A stretch of DNA of 64,000 nucleotides, from positions 24,813,893-24,877,892 of the forward strand of contig NC_083644.1 in assembly GCF_963576545.1 (NCBI RefSeq). The letters run 5' to 3'. The notes beneath the pieces were generated by a model. It did no database searches, was not told where the DNA came from, and saw only the letters and a program-made list of their open reading frames with translations. Below, one piece after another: positions 12,701 through 27,601 of this stretch (position 1 is the first letter of the stretch; every line of letters starts with the position of its first letter). The position numbers and the translations under genes are program-made. This DNA comes from Limanda limanda. Lineage: Eukaryota; Chordata; Actinopteri; Pleuronectiformes; Pleuronectidae.

Positions 12701-15700
12701 ACACTGAAACATGGACACGAAAGAGCTAAGGTTGCAGTAACTAAAGTGAAATATACCTTCGAGCAGATTAAAGTAGGCTCAAAGAAAAGGAAATTAAGCA
12801 TCGGGCTCAGAGGAAATGATATCCGTGAAGAAACAAAACACTGCAAACATATCAGACTTCTGTGTTCTACCGTGCAGCAAAATCATTTCAAGTCAGACTT
12901 GACAAGACACCCCTGATCTCAGAAGCCTGGAGGGTGGATAACACTTAATAAAAAGCTTTTGTGCATGCAAGTATATTAGTGATGGCATGTGATCACATGA
13001 CCGAAAACTACCGTTCCTTTATCAATGCTTAAAACGCCCAATATAGAAAAAGTATAAGAAATAAATCAAAGCTAATGTGCAAAAGATCCCCCGTTTCCTT
13101 CCAATAAACAAAACACCACGTTGGCAAATCCTGAGGATGGCCAACACTAAAACCCTGAAACGTGGCGACGGCCGCACGCCAGAGCAGGCGAAGCACCGAT
13201 AACCTTTACCACAATAAAAGCCAACAATACCTGCTATTCTTAAAAGGGTCTCCAGGAAGTCACAAACTCTGATAACACACATTCTTAATAATTAGCAATC
13301 ACTAGTGTATCAAACACTATCGTACATTGTTCATTTATGTTTACCAAGGCCTTACTTATGTGTAAGATGATACATTCGTTTTGTAGAAGGTGGTGTTTAC
13401 AGACTACTTAATGGCTCAGGAGTACATTGCCTACATTCTTCTACTTATCCAAACATGAAGCTAAATGTTAATTATTGAAATATTTGTTATTTATCCTTCA
13501 ACTACTACTGACTGAGGATTAGTCTGATGTGAAACTGCTCCATCCATTTCAGCCAGTAGATGTCAGTGAGGCAAACAAAGTGCAAATGGAACATCAGGCC
13601 CCATGTAATGTCTTATTTCTAATACAGGAGGTCTGTGAGGATCACTGAACCTGGACAACTATTGGTTTCATTTTTACCCCTGAGATTAGACATTAGATTA
13701 GAGACAGAATAATGATGCACAACAAGTACCTTCTGCGATAAGAGATTTCAAAGCCTGATAATAGTTCAGAATTTGTTTACTGTAAATTAAGCTTGCAAAA
13801 ATTGACAGCCTGTTTATTGGTTAAAATATCAAATATCTTTCTAAGTTATTTTTTTTTTCTGATGACAGGTTGTTTTAAATGATGTAAAACATAAAACATT
13901 TTCCATAGTAGAAGCACAAATTTTCTGCACTGAAAGGATACACCCCAAATCACCCACTAATCAAACTTTCTCTGAATAGGAGTGCTGTAGATAAGAAAGA
14001 AGTGTTATTTTTCATCTCAAGAAAAGCTGAGTTTCATGAGAAGACTGATTATTAAAAAAGTATCACGGCAGATGTAGCAAGGACACCAGGTCAAATCACT
14101 GATAGAAAAAACAAGTGCTGCTGCAGATAACTAACAAAGGGAACATCTGTTTTCCTCCTCTACCCAGTATAGAATTTTTTTTTTCTAGAATTGTACAGCC
14201 CTCGACTCTGGCCTTAAAAGAGGTGCGGACATGTCACATTTTAATATGAGGGGATTCAGAGGGGTCTGCGAGGCCCAGGGCCTGCAGGTTGTGGCACTGA
14301 AGGAGGAAACCCTCGATACCGCTGCTCCCTGTCAGGGGATTACTGTAAAACAGGTTCTGCTCAGGGGGGAGGATGCTGTCAGAGCCCCAGTCAGAGTCTG
14401 AATCGGAGCTGCCATTCCCAGAGCCCTCAGTGGCTGTGGGCGGGTAGCTGAGCTGCTCGAGCTGCTCCACCAGGTCAGTGAACTGCAAGGCAGAGCTGCT
14501 CTCAGAGCGTATGGAGTACGCTGGGAAGTTGACCATTGAGCTGGCCTCTGACTGGATGTCAGAGCCTGGCAGGCGAAGAGAGGAGGAGTCTGGGCCTCCA
14601 TAACCCACTGACATGGACTCACCTGCAGAGCTGAGCCCCAGGTTGTCCAGGGAACTGCACTCTGAGCGGTTATTCACTAAGGAGCTGGTCTCAGAGTTAC
14701 CAACAATGCTATCAGGGAAGGGATTGGTGCTACCATTCAGATCCTCAATGCCAACACTAAAGATCCGATTTTTGCTGAGGTCAGATTCTTCCACAACATG
14801 AAACTGATGTACTTTATCAGCAAGACCAAAAGAGTAGGCCTCGGCCCCCCCACCGTAAAAGGAGATTTCAGTGGGATCATCATCTATGAACTCCTCAGTA
14901 ACATGAAGAGGTGAGCCGGACATTGAGAACATGGGATTCTGTTTCGTACGCAAAAGCTCTGCCTCGAAAGCTTCAGGTGTAAGAGCCCCCTTCCCCCTAT
15001 TCCCTCCACCTCCTCCCAACGAGCCCCCGGGACCCCTTCTTCCACCAAGCTCGTTATCCTCATTGCCATATTTGGAGGCCTTTGATTGGGAAGTGCCACT
15101 CTCTACACACACAAACAAGGGGCTGCAGTGTACTGCTGCCTGATTGCTAGGGGCACCTTGAAAAGCGTAGTGGGATGGGGAAGCGGCCTTGACAGGTTCT
15201 TCCTTCGGTGGGCTGGGGGGTCTGGTGGCTTGCGGAGGGGACTGAAGCTGCTGCGGGTGTGGCTGCTTCTGTTGTTGCTGGTGCTGATGCTGCTGGGAAG
15301 GCGATGGAGAATGGCTCAGCGTGGGAAAAGGCGGCGGCTGAGTTTGGAGTTCTGTCCGTGGGAGGATGTGTGCTGAGTGGAAAGACACTGTAGCGGAGGA
15401 AGGGGAGCCGGGGGTCCTGAGAGTGTCATTGAATGACAAGCTCTGAAACAACGCAATACAGACAGGACAAGGGGGGAAATGGAGGGAAAGGAAAATGGAA
15501 AGTGTTAAGAAGAGGAGAGTTATTTTACTTTATTCATCAAGTACAATATTTAGAAGGTTTTACAGAAATGCATCATCTTTGTAGCACCACTGACCTGTTT
15601 TGGCACATCTGTTGCTAGGGAACGAGCAGACATTCGTATTTTACTGTTCCTCCTGAAGAAAAAAAAAGGAAGAATTATAATAAACACAATGTGGAAACAT

Positions 15701-18700
15701 TTCCTAGTACATGCTTTGGAAGAATAGAAAGACAAACAACCTGTCTTTCCAATGAACAGTGTAAGCTACTACATATATGGGAACACACACCTCTGGTACG
15801 GAGTTCGCTTTACTCCGTTTTCCCTGACGTAGTCCACAAGTTGCATCTGGGTCCTTCCACTGTCGAGAAAGAGTTTTAAATTAAAAATAATGAAACCACT
15901 CAAACTTTGTTATGTTTCATTGTACAAGAGCCACCATAGTCGCTATAAACAAGCATCAAATATGACTTATGACTTTGTTATTATGTCAGCATTTAATACC
16001 TGTATCTAAAGGATGAGCCTCTGGTGAAGAGTATAGCTTTGGATTTGGGAAGGGGTTGGTCAAACATGCGGAAGAATGAGTGATATTCCACACAAATCTT
16101 CCAAAAGATTTTACAATTGTCTCGACTGGCCATCATGAACTCCAGAGTGTCCTGATGAGGCCCCTATGGACAAAGATCAAACATTTGAATGAAATCACAT
16201 AGCATGCTGGTCTACCTAGCAGAGACTCTGAGACATAAATAAATCAAGTGATACAACACAGTCAATTTGTAAACAAGGACACAAATCTTTTCATTAATAC
16301 ATACATGGACTTCTGGATGAAGCTTGATAAGGAACCGTTTTCTTTTGAAGCTCAGTTTACGAATCTTGGACCAATTGAAGGTATTTATCTTTGTGTTGCC
16401 CTGGGAGCAAACAAAATGTTAAAAAGAGAGAAATAAACTTTAGAAACAAGGTTAAGGACTTAAAGTCATGTTCACGAAAGAAAGCTGTAATGACAATTAC
16501 CTGAAAAACCTGAAGACCCATGTGAGCCACTGCCAGATTGATCTTTGTGCCTTCTCGGTCAGCTGCTGGGTGAAAACGGACACCATACATCTCCAGTTTA
16601 CGTGCTATCTCCAGGATTTGAAAATCAGATTCAGCTGGAGTCTGGCTCCTGGAGAAGACAAAATAAAAATCTCATCAACACTTCTAGCTGGTCACAAACA
16701 GATGATGTACTGGTTTGAACTTGATCATATGGTCATATAAAATCTCAGTCTTTGGTTATTGGATCATCATGGTCCAGTTAACAGTTGACATGGCTCACAA
16801 GATAATACAGATTATAAAACTTGACACTGTCCAACATTGGTTCAAGACCAGTTTCAAAAAACAGGAGCTGCTTTTTTACTAATATGGCATGGGGTGTTCC
16901 CCAAGGCTTAATCCTAGAGCCTCATGCATTTAACCTTTTCATAGTTTCACTAGGCTGAATGACACAAAACAACAAAACTACCCATTATAGTTTTGCAGTT
17001 CACATCAAAATGTACTTAGGTTTGTCACTACGTGACTTTACTGCTTTAGATTTTTGGGGTAAGTGCACTAAATAAATCAATGAGTGGTGGAGCTTCAATT
17101 TTCGGTTCAGCAAAAGGAAAAACTAAAAATCATCTTCTCAACCCCACAAAAATCAAGTCAAAAATATGTTGATTAATCATACACTCTGAATAATTTTTGC
17201 AATGACATCAAGTCAATAACAATAAAAGTTGTAGATAGAATACAACTTTATTAACAATTATGAAGTGAGAAAATTGACTTTTGAACATTGCTTCTAATCT
17301 AGGAGCTCACCATGACATTAGACCATACATTAAGAAGACCAGGCCAACAGCTTGAGAATTAACATTCAACAGGCTGAGGCTTGACAGGTAAAAATATGTT
17401 ATACTGTGTTGGTGTGTGTCTATATATATATTCATATACATACATGCATATACACACACACAGCATATTTTAATGATGCACATTTCATTGAATGAGGATT
17501 GTGGAGCCAACGGTATGTAATCTAGTGGATATTATGCAATTTTCCTTTTGATTTACTGCACACAATCTGAACAAAGTAAGATTGTATCATATGCCAAATA
17601 GTGTTACCTGAAATCCCTTACAACTATGAGGATTTGAGAAACGCTATCTAAAACGATGTGATTACAACCAAACAGCATGTTAGGAAGACATATCCATCCA
17701 ATCATCACCACATTCTAATTTTGTTCATCCGTTAAGCAGTGAAATCTCCTTAGGGCCCTCCCCTGCCCCACTGGCCTTATGGCTAATAGACCAGCCAGAG
17801 CAGGGGATTAGGCCAGGGAACTTGCCGCTTGTGCTTCCACCCTGGCAACTGAGGGAAGAGATTAGCAAAGGTCTTTAGAGCTGCCTGATACACTGGGTTG
17901 AAAAGAGTCCCCGTTGGCCACAGGATAGTACTGTGATAACAAGGAGGCTGGTGGTGGGAAAAGTGCAGAGAGGGGTTTTGTCAGGCTCTAAATTCTGGAA
18001 TGGGACAAACCCCCTATTATAGTTGTTCAGCAGTAATATTGTCTCTTTTCAATGACCTAATCATAGTTACCACTTAACATTTGTGTTTGAAGCCACAGGG
18101 AAGAGGCAAGTTCAGTGTATCACTGCTTCCAAATGGCAAACAAATTTTTGTGTGGTATTATTTGGGATTTATGGCTCTCTGAGTTCATGTGTCATGTAGC
18201 ATAGATTACAGAGTTTGTGCAGAGTGCATGCACTGTGCAAGTATAGGCATACATTGCCACCGCGCCACAAGTTGAGCTGGGATAAGCTGCCTAACAAAGC
18301 CTGAGTGAAGTTAAAAATGACTGTGTTTTGCCTTCTGTTGGTGTTTGTTCAGACACCTTCAGCCTCATAATACTCCTTGTTAGATTAATTGTGTAAAGTG
18401 GATCATCCTCAATGACTGTATTTGCCTAAAGACACCATTCTGCTAACTATGACCATCGGAAATCACTTGCCATTGCCATCTTAACATATACATGTTTTAC
18501 TCTCTACAAAACTAACCAACAAAAGAATATGAAAAATATACACAAGTGAAGTTTAGCAGAATCATTCTCCACAAAAAGTGCATTATGAGATGAAAAGCAA
18601 CAGATGGCCAACATGACATATGTAGTAACCAATTACACAGCGGGGGAGATAGTTACAAACAACTTTTGAATACATCAGACCCGAGAAAAAGACTGCCTGA

Positions 18701-21700
18701 CAGAAAATGGTTCTGCCACTTAGTTCTGCCAACATTATATGATTCATGTCTCCAAACTTTGGTGCAACAACCAGCAATTAATATAACGTTAAAAAGCACA
18801 GACTAGGATGTATTTTGCAAACACTGTAGGGATGATAAATATTGTCTACTTATTATCATAGAAAAAAATCCCAGAACATATCATGGCATTATTTGTTTGT
18901 CAATATCGCACAACCTTCACTCCAAACAACATATGACGACTGAATGAGCACATTTTCAAATTCACCCAGAAGCTTTTTGCTTTCTCAGCAATAACCAATT
19001 CTAATTTCTCGGATACCATGTTCACTTTACAGCAAAATGATTTTTCACCACAGTTTCAATTTCTATTTGTCGGATTTCACAAACATAAATATTTGAAACA
19101 CTTCCTGTACCTGTTTCTTACTGTAGAATCCTGGTATTTAGTCGAATACATAGACCTACTCTATTCAAGGACATCAGTCATACCAGAAACCTCATATAGC
19201 AGCAGTCACTTGCTGCACACGCATCCAGTACGGCAAAGTTCTAACATCCAGTGAGCGTGAAGAGGTATGTTTGCATTTAACAAAATCAAATGACACCATG
19301 AAAACAAAATTTTCACATGTAATCTGTGAACCAGTGTATTATTTTACACCTCACAAAAACTGATTTTGCTCCTCGCTAATGTTGTTTCCTTGGTTTTACT
19401 GTGATTACATTGATCATTTGTATCCCCACGACATCACAGCAGGAGGTTAACTGCACTGAACCACAACTGTGCTCAGGTCTGAGGACAGACCGTGACAGCC
19501 CTGTCCTCAGCCAAGCTGTGACGACGTCACAGTAAACTGGCTTAACATGGTGTCAGGAGTTAGGAATCAATCACAGTTACACATGTTACTCAAGCTAAAG
19601 GGTTGTTTTACTACACCTGGTATATATTGTTTATATACTTAACTTTAAAGTAAGTAGCTATAATTTGAAGTGTTGTACTTTACTATAATTTAAGAGGCAT
19701 AGCAAGATTATAGAAAAATAAAGAATATAATGAAATGTGCACAACCGAGTTGAGCACAAGTGTGAAGTCAGCAGCAGAGCCTGAAAGCTGCTGCAGCGGC
19801 CTGGTAGTCAGCTGGGGTTTTCTGTGGTTGGTAAGAGACACTGCATCAGTAAATGTAAACTTAATAGGATAAATAAAATTGTTTGAAGGAGCTGGAAGAG
19901 GTGCAGACTTTGACTTTCTTACTGAGTTAATTTATTCGCTGCTAACTCCTGGTTTGACAAAAACAATTTAATTTCAAAATTAGCAGGAAATTTAACTGCT
20001 GGTAAACCCACTAACAAAAAGCAATTGACTTATCTCCCATTGACAGTAGGTGTTTGTCTCTCTGCTCTTTTCGCAGGTACGTCATGTTCAAAGTCACAAA
20101 CGCACCAATGACTGAGCTGTTCTCTCACCTCAATGTGTTACCAAATTAATATGTTCACCCTGGTGTTTTGTTTCCATAAAATCAATCAAAGCCGGAGCTG
20201 CAGAGTCTTTTGACCCGGGAGTTAGTGCCAATTGAATCCATTACCATTGCAGACAAAATCCAGATGTTAGTGAGTTTTTTGACCAGTGGAAAGGGACTTG
20301 AGAATGTGGCAACAACAAAACAGTCATTCAGGTAAATGAGCATCACTGAGAATGCAACATGGAAACAAGGCGTCTTATAGACAAGGCGGCACAACTTACA
20401 GATGTCTGCGATGGAGCTCCATGATCCTCTCTTGCACCTTCTCCTGGTAAGGCAGCATCTTGTTGCTCCTCAGGTAGTCTCCGTCTGCTATGTCGTCATA
20501 GTCGCCAATCTCCGCTTTGGACAAGAGGTAAGAAACATCGATGTAAGGATCTATTTAGAAAAGTCTATTGATTCTGCATGTGTACACATTGGATTTGATT
20601 GGCAATTCATTTCAAAATTCAATGACATTATAATATTATTTATGTAATACAGCTGAATGGACCCTTCAATGGTAGGGTTGAATATTTCTCACTAAAATAC
20701 ACTTAAATTTAAATTTTAAGCCTTTTACTTAAATTGTTCTTATCCAAACTGTTTTTACGTTACTACAGCTGTTGTAAATAGATAATGCAGTCATTACATT
20801 AAGAGACTTATTTTCATCTGGTACAATTTTTTTGTGCAAAGTAACAAACCCAAACTCTTAACATTGTAGTTACAATAACAGCTTAAACATACACTGGACG
20901 AGGTGAGATGCCAACAGGGCTGCAGTATTTTCTGTGCAGATCAACCTGCCCTCCATCAAATCTCTCTTCATCTGCAGGGAGAATAAATACCTAAAAAGAA
21001 AAATACAGAGTTAAAGCATTCTTGTTCATGGGGAACTAAAAAGAAATCATGCAATGGGTCAAATCATGTAACAACTTGCTAAATCACAAATTTTGATTTG
21101 TTAAAGGTGGAGTGAGTCATTTTAAATCAATAAACATATCTCCTCATAATATCTCCTCATTGTCAACTAGCTGTCAATTCTCTGTGTGTGTGTGTTTCTA
21201 TACAGTTCAAGCTCTGTAAAAGGGCAACAAAGTGGTTTGGACTGGGCCAAACAATACTATCCTAGCAAATCAGCAACAGGAGGCGTCCATGCATGTGCAC
21301 AAAACAAGGAAAAGCAGAAGAGAAGAGGGGAAATGGGGGCGTGGGGTAAATCTGGCACATGCTAATGGCTGGTGCTAATATGAGGATTACCAAGGGAAGG
21401 AGAGGCAGCAGTCTATGGCATTCTATTGCTGCCAGACTATGTTGAGTTGTAAATGGGACTGACTTGAACTGAAGACAAGAGGTGGCGCTAATGTGAGTGC
21501 ATGGAGGCAACTGCTGCTGGTGGTAATGTAGTGGCAGCGGGACAGCGGCATATGCTCCACAAGATAATTGAATGGTCATAAAAAGAGATGGCTGAGGTGC
21601 AGCCAACGAGATGAAGAAATATAAAAAGAAACACTATGATCGGACAAGGGAAAAGGCATTGGTGCTGATCTCTATCATGGCAACAATATTCATAGAATCA

Positions 21701-24700
21701 CTTCCTCTTAGAAAAAGCACAACATTTTTTATATTGCAGTAATGCTTTATATCAAGCTGAAATACAGTAACTTAATTTGAAAAGTCGTGAACTTCGATGG
21801 ATTGAATTTAAAAGGATGTGTCGATTGCTAGACAGACCTCTGAACTACAAGGAATATTTTTGGAGGTTTCTACATTTCTGACACACTTGGGGAGGAGCAA
21901 TTTGTTCCCACAATTCTCTCAGCAGGATTCTCTTTTCTCTGACCAGATGACTAGTTTTTTACTCTTCATCCTCTCAGTGAAGTTGTTAATACTTATATCT
22001 GATTTGCCACAAGGGAAGAAGGGACCCTTGTGTAATTTGAGGGGACCGACACAACTTCTGTAGTAGAGCACATAAAATCACTTGGCCTTGGGTAACCCCA
22101 ACTACAAAACTGTGCGTACAGATGCAGATCCAGTTTTACTTAAAATGTTAAGAAAAAGCAGGCTGTGCTGCCTTTTCAGAGCAGCCGATTTCCCCCCATT
22201 GTAAAGTTGATTCCAAAAGGTCATTATGTGCGGAGATATACAGCCGCCAGACTCACAGCATAATTCCATCAAAGTAACTGATAACTTTAATCCCTGTACT
22301 CGACCTAAAACATGAGAACACGCAAATCAGATGTTACTCAAGGTAAAAATGTACAAATGTTAATCCTGCGTCGACATTTTTTGTGATACCTTGAGTTTAA
22401 TACACAAATTGACACATTGATTGCACAGGTTTCTCACTGGGTGCAGCTAAACATAAAAGGAATGAGGAGGACAAATACTAGATTGCCCTGAAGCCAAAAT
22501 CGTGAGCTTCTGCACATGCAAGAGATAAATGTAATATCCAGTAGGAAATTACAGTCACTGACCTTGTGTACTCCTCCTGCAGCTGACCAGGGTCTGGAGG
22601 AAAGAATTTCACTGCCAGTCTAAACAGGGTATTTGCTGGTCCTGAAAAACAAACATGAAAAACATCATCAACACACATGCACATTTCTATTAGAGGGAAC
22701 CTGAGCTAATAATTTATCTCACTTACTTCTGACTTGTTTAAAAACAGGTTTTGTGGGTTCCAGCCAAACCTACAGAAAAGAAATCATCCAATATTATGAG
22801 ATATTATTACAAAATCTGACAGGTGGTGACATTTTTATCTTAAATTGCTCTTTCACAACACACAGTTTGTATATTGTGTCAGCATAGATGATAGCAAAGA
22901 TATGCGGCAATGTTTTGCCACAATGTTGTGGCCAAACGCTGGCTACAAACCCTCACTGCCTGTCTTATTACATCTGGGCCTGATTGAGGGAGGAATGTCC
23001 CTAATCCAGAATGATATATTGGGAATTGGTATCAGCTGATATTTACCTCAATTCTTCTATCAGCTCATAGTTACACATATGCATCACAGGAAGAAAAATA
23101 TATATATACTTGTCCATCTGTTGCTTATGCAAAACAAAACCAATATGTTGGCTTTGATCTGTTTATAAATGAGAAATGTTTTTCATTATTTCCTATTTAA
23201 TTAAATAAATTTTTAATGGTTTTCTACTAAGGAACTGCGAATGATACACTATATACAGCTTAATCCATGCTTAGCCAGGTTTGTTCTTTAGAAAGTTTAA
23301 GAAAATTCAAGTTAAATAGTTTTTGCTAAGGCCTATTGGTCTATTTAAGACAGTGTAATTGTGTTCACAGCAGTGCTGCGAATGTATGTAATGATGTGTT
23401 AATCTTTATGTTGTATTGTTTATTATTTGCACATTATTTTGTTTTTTGAAAAATCATGATACATTACGAGTGACAAATACAGACAGAAAGAACGATAACA
23501 CAGCCAACTGGCTAATTGGCTACCAGTGTGTTTTTCCTTTGACAAACATGGTTTGCCTTGGAAGTTATAGCAAAGACGAGCAAAGCTACTAGTAAAGCTG
23601 TATTGACGCAATTGAAATACGACCAAAATTAAATGTCCCATTTCCATTAACAAAATTGGGGGGTTATGAGTTTGGACATTGGTTGAAATATTTTTGGATA
23701 ATTCAAGTAAACACGTCAACAAAATATATAACATGGATCTGGTCATTTTTAGACTTTTTAATAAAGAATTGTTGAATATTTTATCTCAAATGAATGCCGG
23801 ATATCAGAATAACTAAGAAATCACTCTGAATATCACTCATCCAAACATCCTGCAATGGTGAGTATGAAGCTAAACATTTAGTTTGTAAATGGAAAATTTC
23901 CATATAAAAAAACCTGCAAAGCCACAGATGTGTTGTTTATAAAACTACTCCAGCTCTGTTCTCTTTTTGAAGTATGACTTTCATATCTCTTCTCCATTAC
24001 TTTACCAAAAGTTGAAGGTGGTCTTGAATTCCACTTATGTTTGTGGAAGAATAACAAAATGGAAAGTCTGACATATGGGTACATGTGTCAGACGAGTTAA
24101 AAATATGCTTAGATTATATACTGCTCAGGTCCAGTGAAAACAACACGACCTCAGTGTGTGTGCTGTAGGAAGCCGGTTAGCTAGAAGTAGCTGAGGAATG
24201 ACTCAGAAGTTGGTCCTGTTCCCTTATTTTGGTCTCTCTGTCAGCACGCTGTGACCTTTGACCTTTAAACTGTTTCCTACATTTGCTGGGCAATACTTAA
24301 CTGACACATGTAATCAGAATGCATGTCAGTTCCTGGATTTTCACTGTGTCTGTTTCAAACAGGAAACTGAAGACACGCTTCCTGGCATACATACCCAGTT
24401 CATCTGCATGTTCTGATACTCGAGGCCAAAGTAATCACTCTCGATGAGGTTGCCTCTGTGGAAAACCTCAGAGAGGAGCGACTGTCCAAGAGCTTTGGGC
24501 TGGAGGAAAAAAACAAAAACAACAGAAGAGATGGAATCATTATTTTCATCACTACATCAGCATTAGGATCTCATATGACCATTGATGATACATCATAGAA
24601 TATGAATGATGGGAAATAGCTCTCTTTTAACAGGACAAGGCAGCTGACAAAAAACATTGGTGAGTTACAGAAATCAAATCTTTACTCAGGCTACAACCAC

Positions 24701-27601
24701 ATTATTGCGTTTTTGTTTAAAATCAACTCTACCAGGACCGCCGTCCACACTACTCAAAGTTTTTGAGCCGCTAAAACTCCTCTGGAAAACTGCAGAGGAC
24801 CTCTGGAGTTCAGGTGCAGAATATATTTGGCGTCTGTAAATGATCCACTTCATTACGCGTTTTATCGCCACATACCTTTCATCTATCGATTCAAATAGTT
24901 TCTTAGACTTTGATGGACGAATAGACAGCAAGAACGCATCCTACTGTACATTTCCTGATATCTTCCTCTGAGAGCAGCAAAGTCACACGCAGGAACTCTA
25001 ACGATGTTTACCCTCTCAGCGCTCTGGGGTTTGTTTTCACTAAATGAAGAACTAATTACTATGTACTAAGAACACACTGCAATTGAGGTTTGGAATCCCT
25101 GCCTGTGACTTTTTGGGAAAATTATAGCCCGAGACATCTGGTTGTAATGTAAAATAGTATTTTTAAAAGCCTTATAAAAAGAACTGCTTTGCATCGGCTA
25201 AAGTCAAACACTGCAGCTCAAAAGAGCACCAGGAGATTTACTGTAGTTAGTCTTTTCATTCCTTTGATACAATCACATGTTCTGCATCACAACAATCTAT
25301 AAATTGCAGGTGAAACCTACTGACACACCATCTATAAATGTAGGAATCTGCTATAAAATGCCTTTTTTCCGTGCATTTACAGTGTCTAATTTCAGCTGAT
25401 CTCAGTCTGGGAACAAAAGCCTGTGTGTTACAAAAATTTGTCTGGGTCGTCTCTAAGCGGAGGCCAAACATACTTCTCAGAAGGCATCAGTAAGTATCTG
25501 GGACCAAATGTAAGGCACATTTTGAAGGATTCTGTCGCTGTTTGACTCATTCAGTGAAAGGCAATTCAACTAGGAGTCAATGTAATCGTATACTAATCTC
25601 AAAACTGACGGATACTAATGTCTGATGTGCTTGGTAAACAAAGTCATTTGAGTGAAACTAAATCTTCTCTTTGAGTAAAGGCAACATGTCCATACAAAAA
25701 CCTCCATATCTGCTGTTTCCACTTGAAAGTATATTTTGTTCACATCCTTAAGGTGTAATTCAGAGTAAATTAATTATAAGCAGCATTCAAGATCCTAGAA
25801 CTGCAGAATAGAAATAATCAGGCTGATCACCGCTAAGCCTTAGGATTTATATTATGTATATATATATCAATTGATACTCTACCAAAACTATAACTCAGAA
25901 TTACCAATTAAGTTCAACAAGAATAGAATAAACTGTTATATGAATGTCATGAGCAAATGTCTCTGTGTTGACTGGTGTGCTTTCAGTGGCCCCTCCTTTG
26001 TGTTACTCATTAACCCTGTGCAGGAATGTTAAACTGTATTCAGAGCGCTGTCGTCTCGAGGGAGAGTATAAATCTCCACTGGGATATTTAGCTTTTATCG
26101 TCCACAATCTGAGAAAGAGGGACGACGGAGATCTAATTTCTCCCTGAAAGCTAACTAACAGGAAAAGGCAGACCACTGAAGATCACCCTCGCATGAAAAC
26201 ACACAAAAACTTACAGTGAACAAACCCCTTTCACTGCCGACTGCTGGGTTATCTGTGTATCCGATCAGTTACTGTAGACACACTGTGGGTGCACAGTTAT
26301 TAGAGCACTGCAGGGTTATCACCCTTGTAAAATGCGTGGCATCTTTGAGTTCAAGAGCAGAAACATGTGACAAAGGGAAAAGAGCCAAACTTGAATTCAG
26401 AGCAACGAAATGACAGACGATCTGCTGAGTACTCACTTTGGTGATCAGAGATCCAGGAATATAATATAAACTACAACAACATTGTGACATATGTCAAAGA
26501 ATTTCTGTGTATAGAAGAAATGCCTTTTCCTTAAAGATTGCCTTTGCTGAAACAATTTGGGACTTAAGCAAACGCAAACAAATTTAGAGTTGGCAGCAGC
26601 CCCATATGTTGCATTAGAGAAAGTGAGTTCCATCCAATTAAAATGTGAATACATCCAGCTTAGTCTTGAGATCACAATTCCTTTCACACACAATCAAATC
26701 TGAATTATTGGGAGTGTCAATATCCTATGAAACCACAAAGCATTCCAAAAAATTATGTGAAATTAAGACCACATCAATACTACGTTTTCCTTTGAAAATA
26801 TGCGTTTTCAAACTTAAATGATCCCTGTAAACATCAGCATTTTGAATCCATAACAGTATTTATCCCCGACCTTACTAAGACCCTATAAACACAAATCACG
26901 TGATCACTCAAGTATACAGGACGTGGAAGAAAGCGACCAGCATTAGCCGCATCAGGTGTGGCTAATGCTGGTCGTTTTCTTCTGGAAGTGGGTCATGTGA
27001 TCAAAGCTTGACTAATCAGCAAATGCAAAGTTATGATTGAAAAGACCCAATGAGTAAGTGGTTTTGAGTGTCTACGGCATTGTTTACAAACATTGCTGTT
27101 TCTACCATCCAAACTTAAAGCAGCCCCAGAGATTTGAAACTAAAAACGGGGCCAGCAGTATTTCCAAACCTCTTCGTTTTAATGGCAATAAAACTACGGA
27201 GTAGTGTGGTCAACAGACGTATACATAGCAGAGTAAAACTTAGTAGTATGAATGTAGCCTAAAACTAGATATTTGGTCACAAGCCTGTCTGCCATCAAGA
27301 CTAAGTTTATTTTGACATGCAGATAAATAAGTGTCACAAATCAGCTCAAATGCCTGTAATGTGAGATTGCATTTGTTCACACCCAACTTGTGGTATAAAC
27401 CATGGTCTCAGCTCTGAGCTCAGATGTTAAGGCAGGTCAGTGGGTCACCCAATCAAGCTACGAAAGCAGCAGGGATTATAACAAACAGATGTTTCTCTGG
27501 GAGGAAAATCTTCCTCTGTATGTGTGTGTGCGCACGTGTGTGTGTGCGCACGTGTGTGTGTGTGCGCACGTGTGTGTGTGTGTGCGCACGTGTGTGTGTG
27601 T

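Noticed and set aside
15086..15393. Plus-strand ORFs opposite farp2 exon 13
   Set aside because: Antisense shadows of a GC-rich coding exon, with no start context, splice sites or family similarity.
21262..21606. 114-residue minus-strand ORF in a farp2 intron
   Set aside because: Flanking farp2 exons join in phase without it, and it has no recognisable domain.
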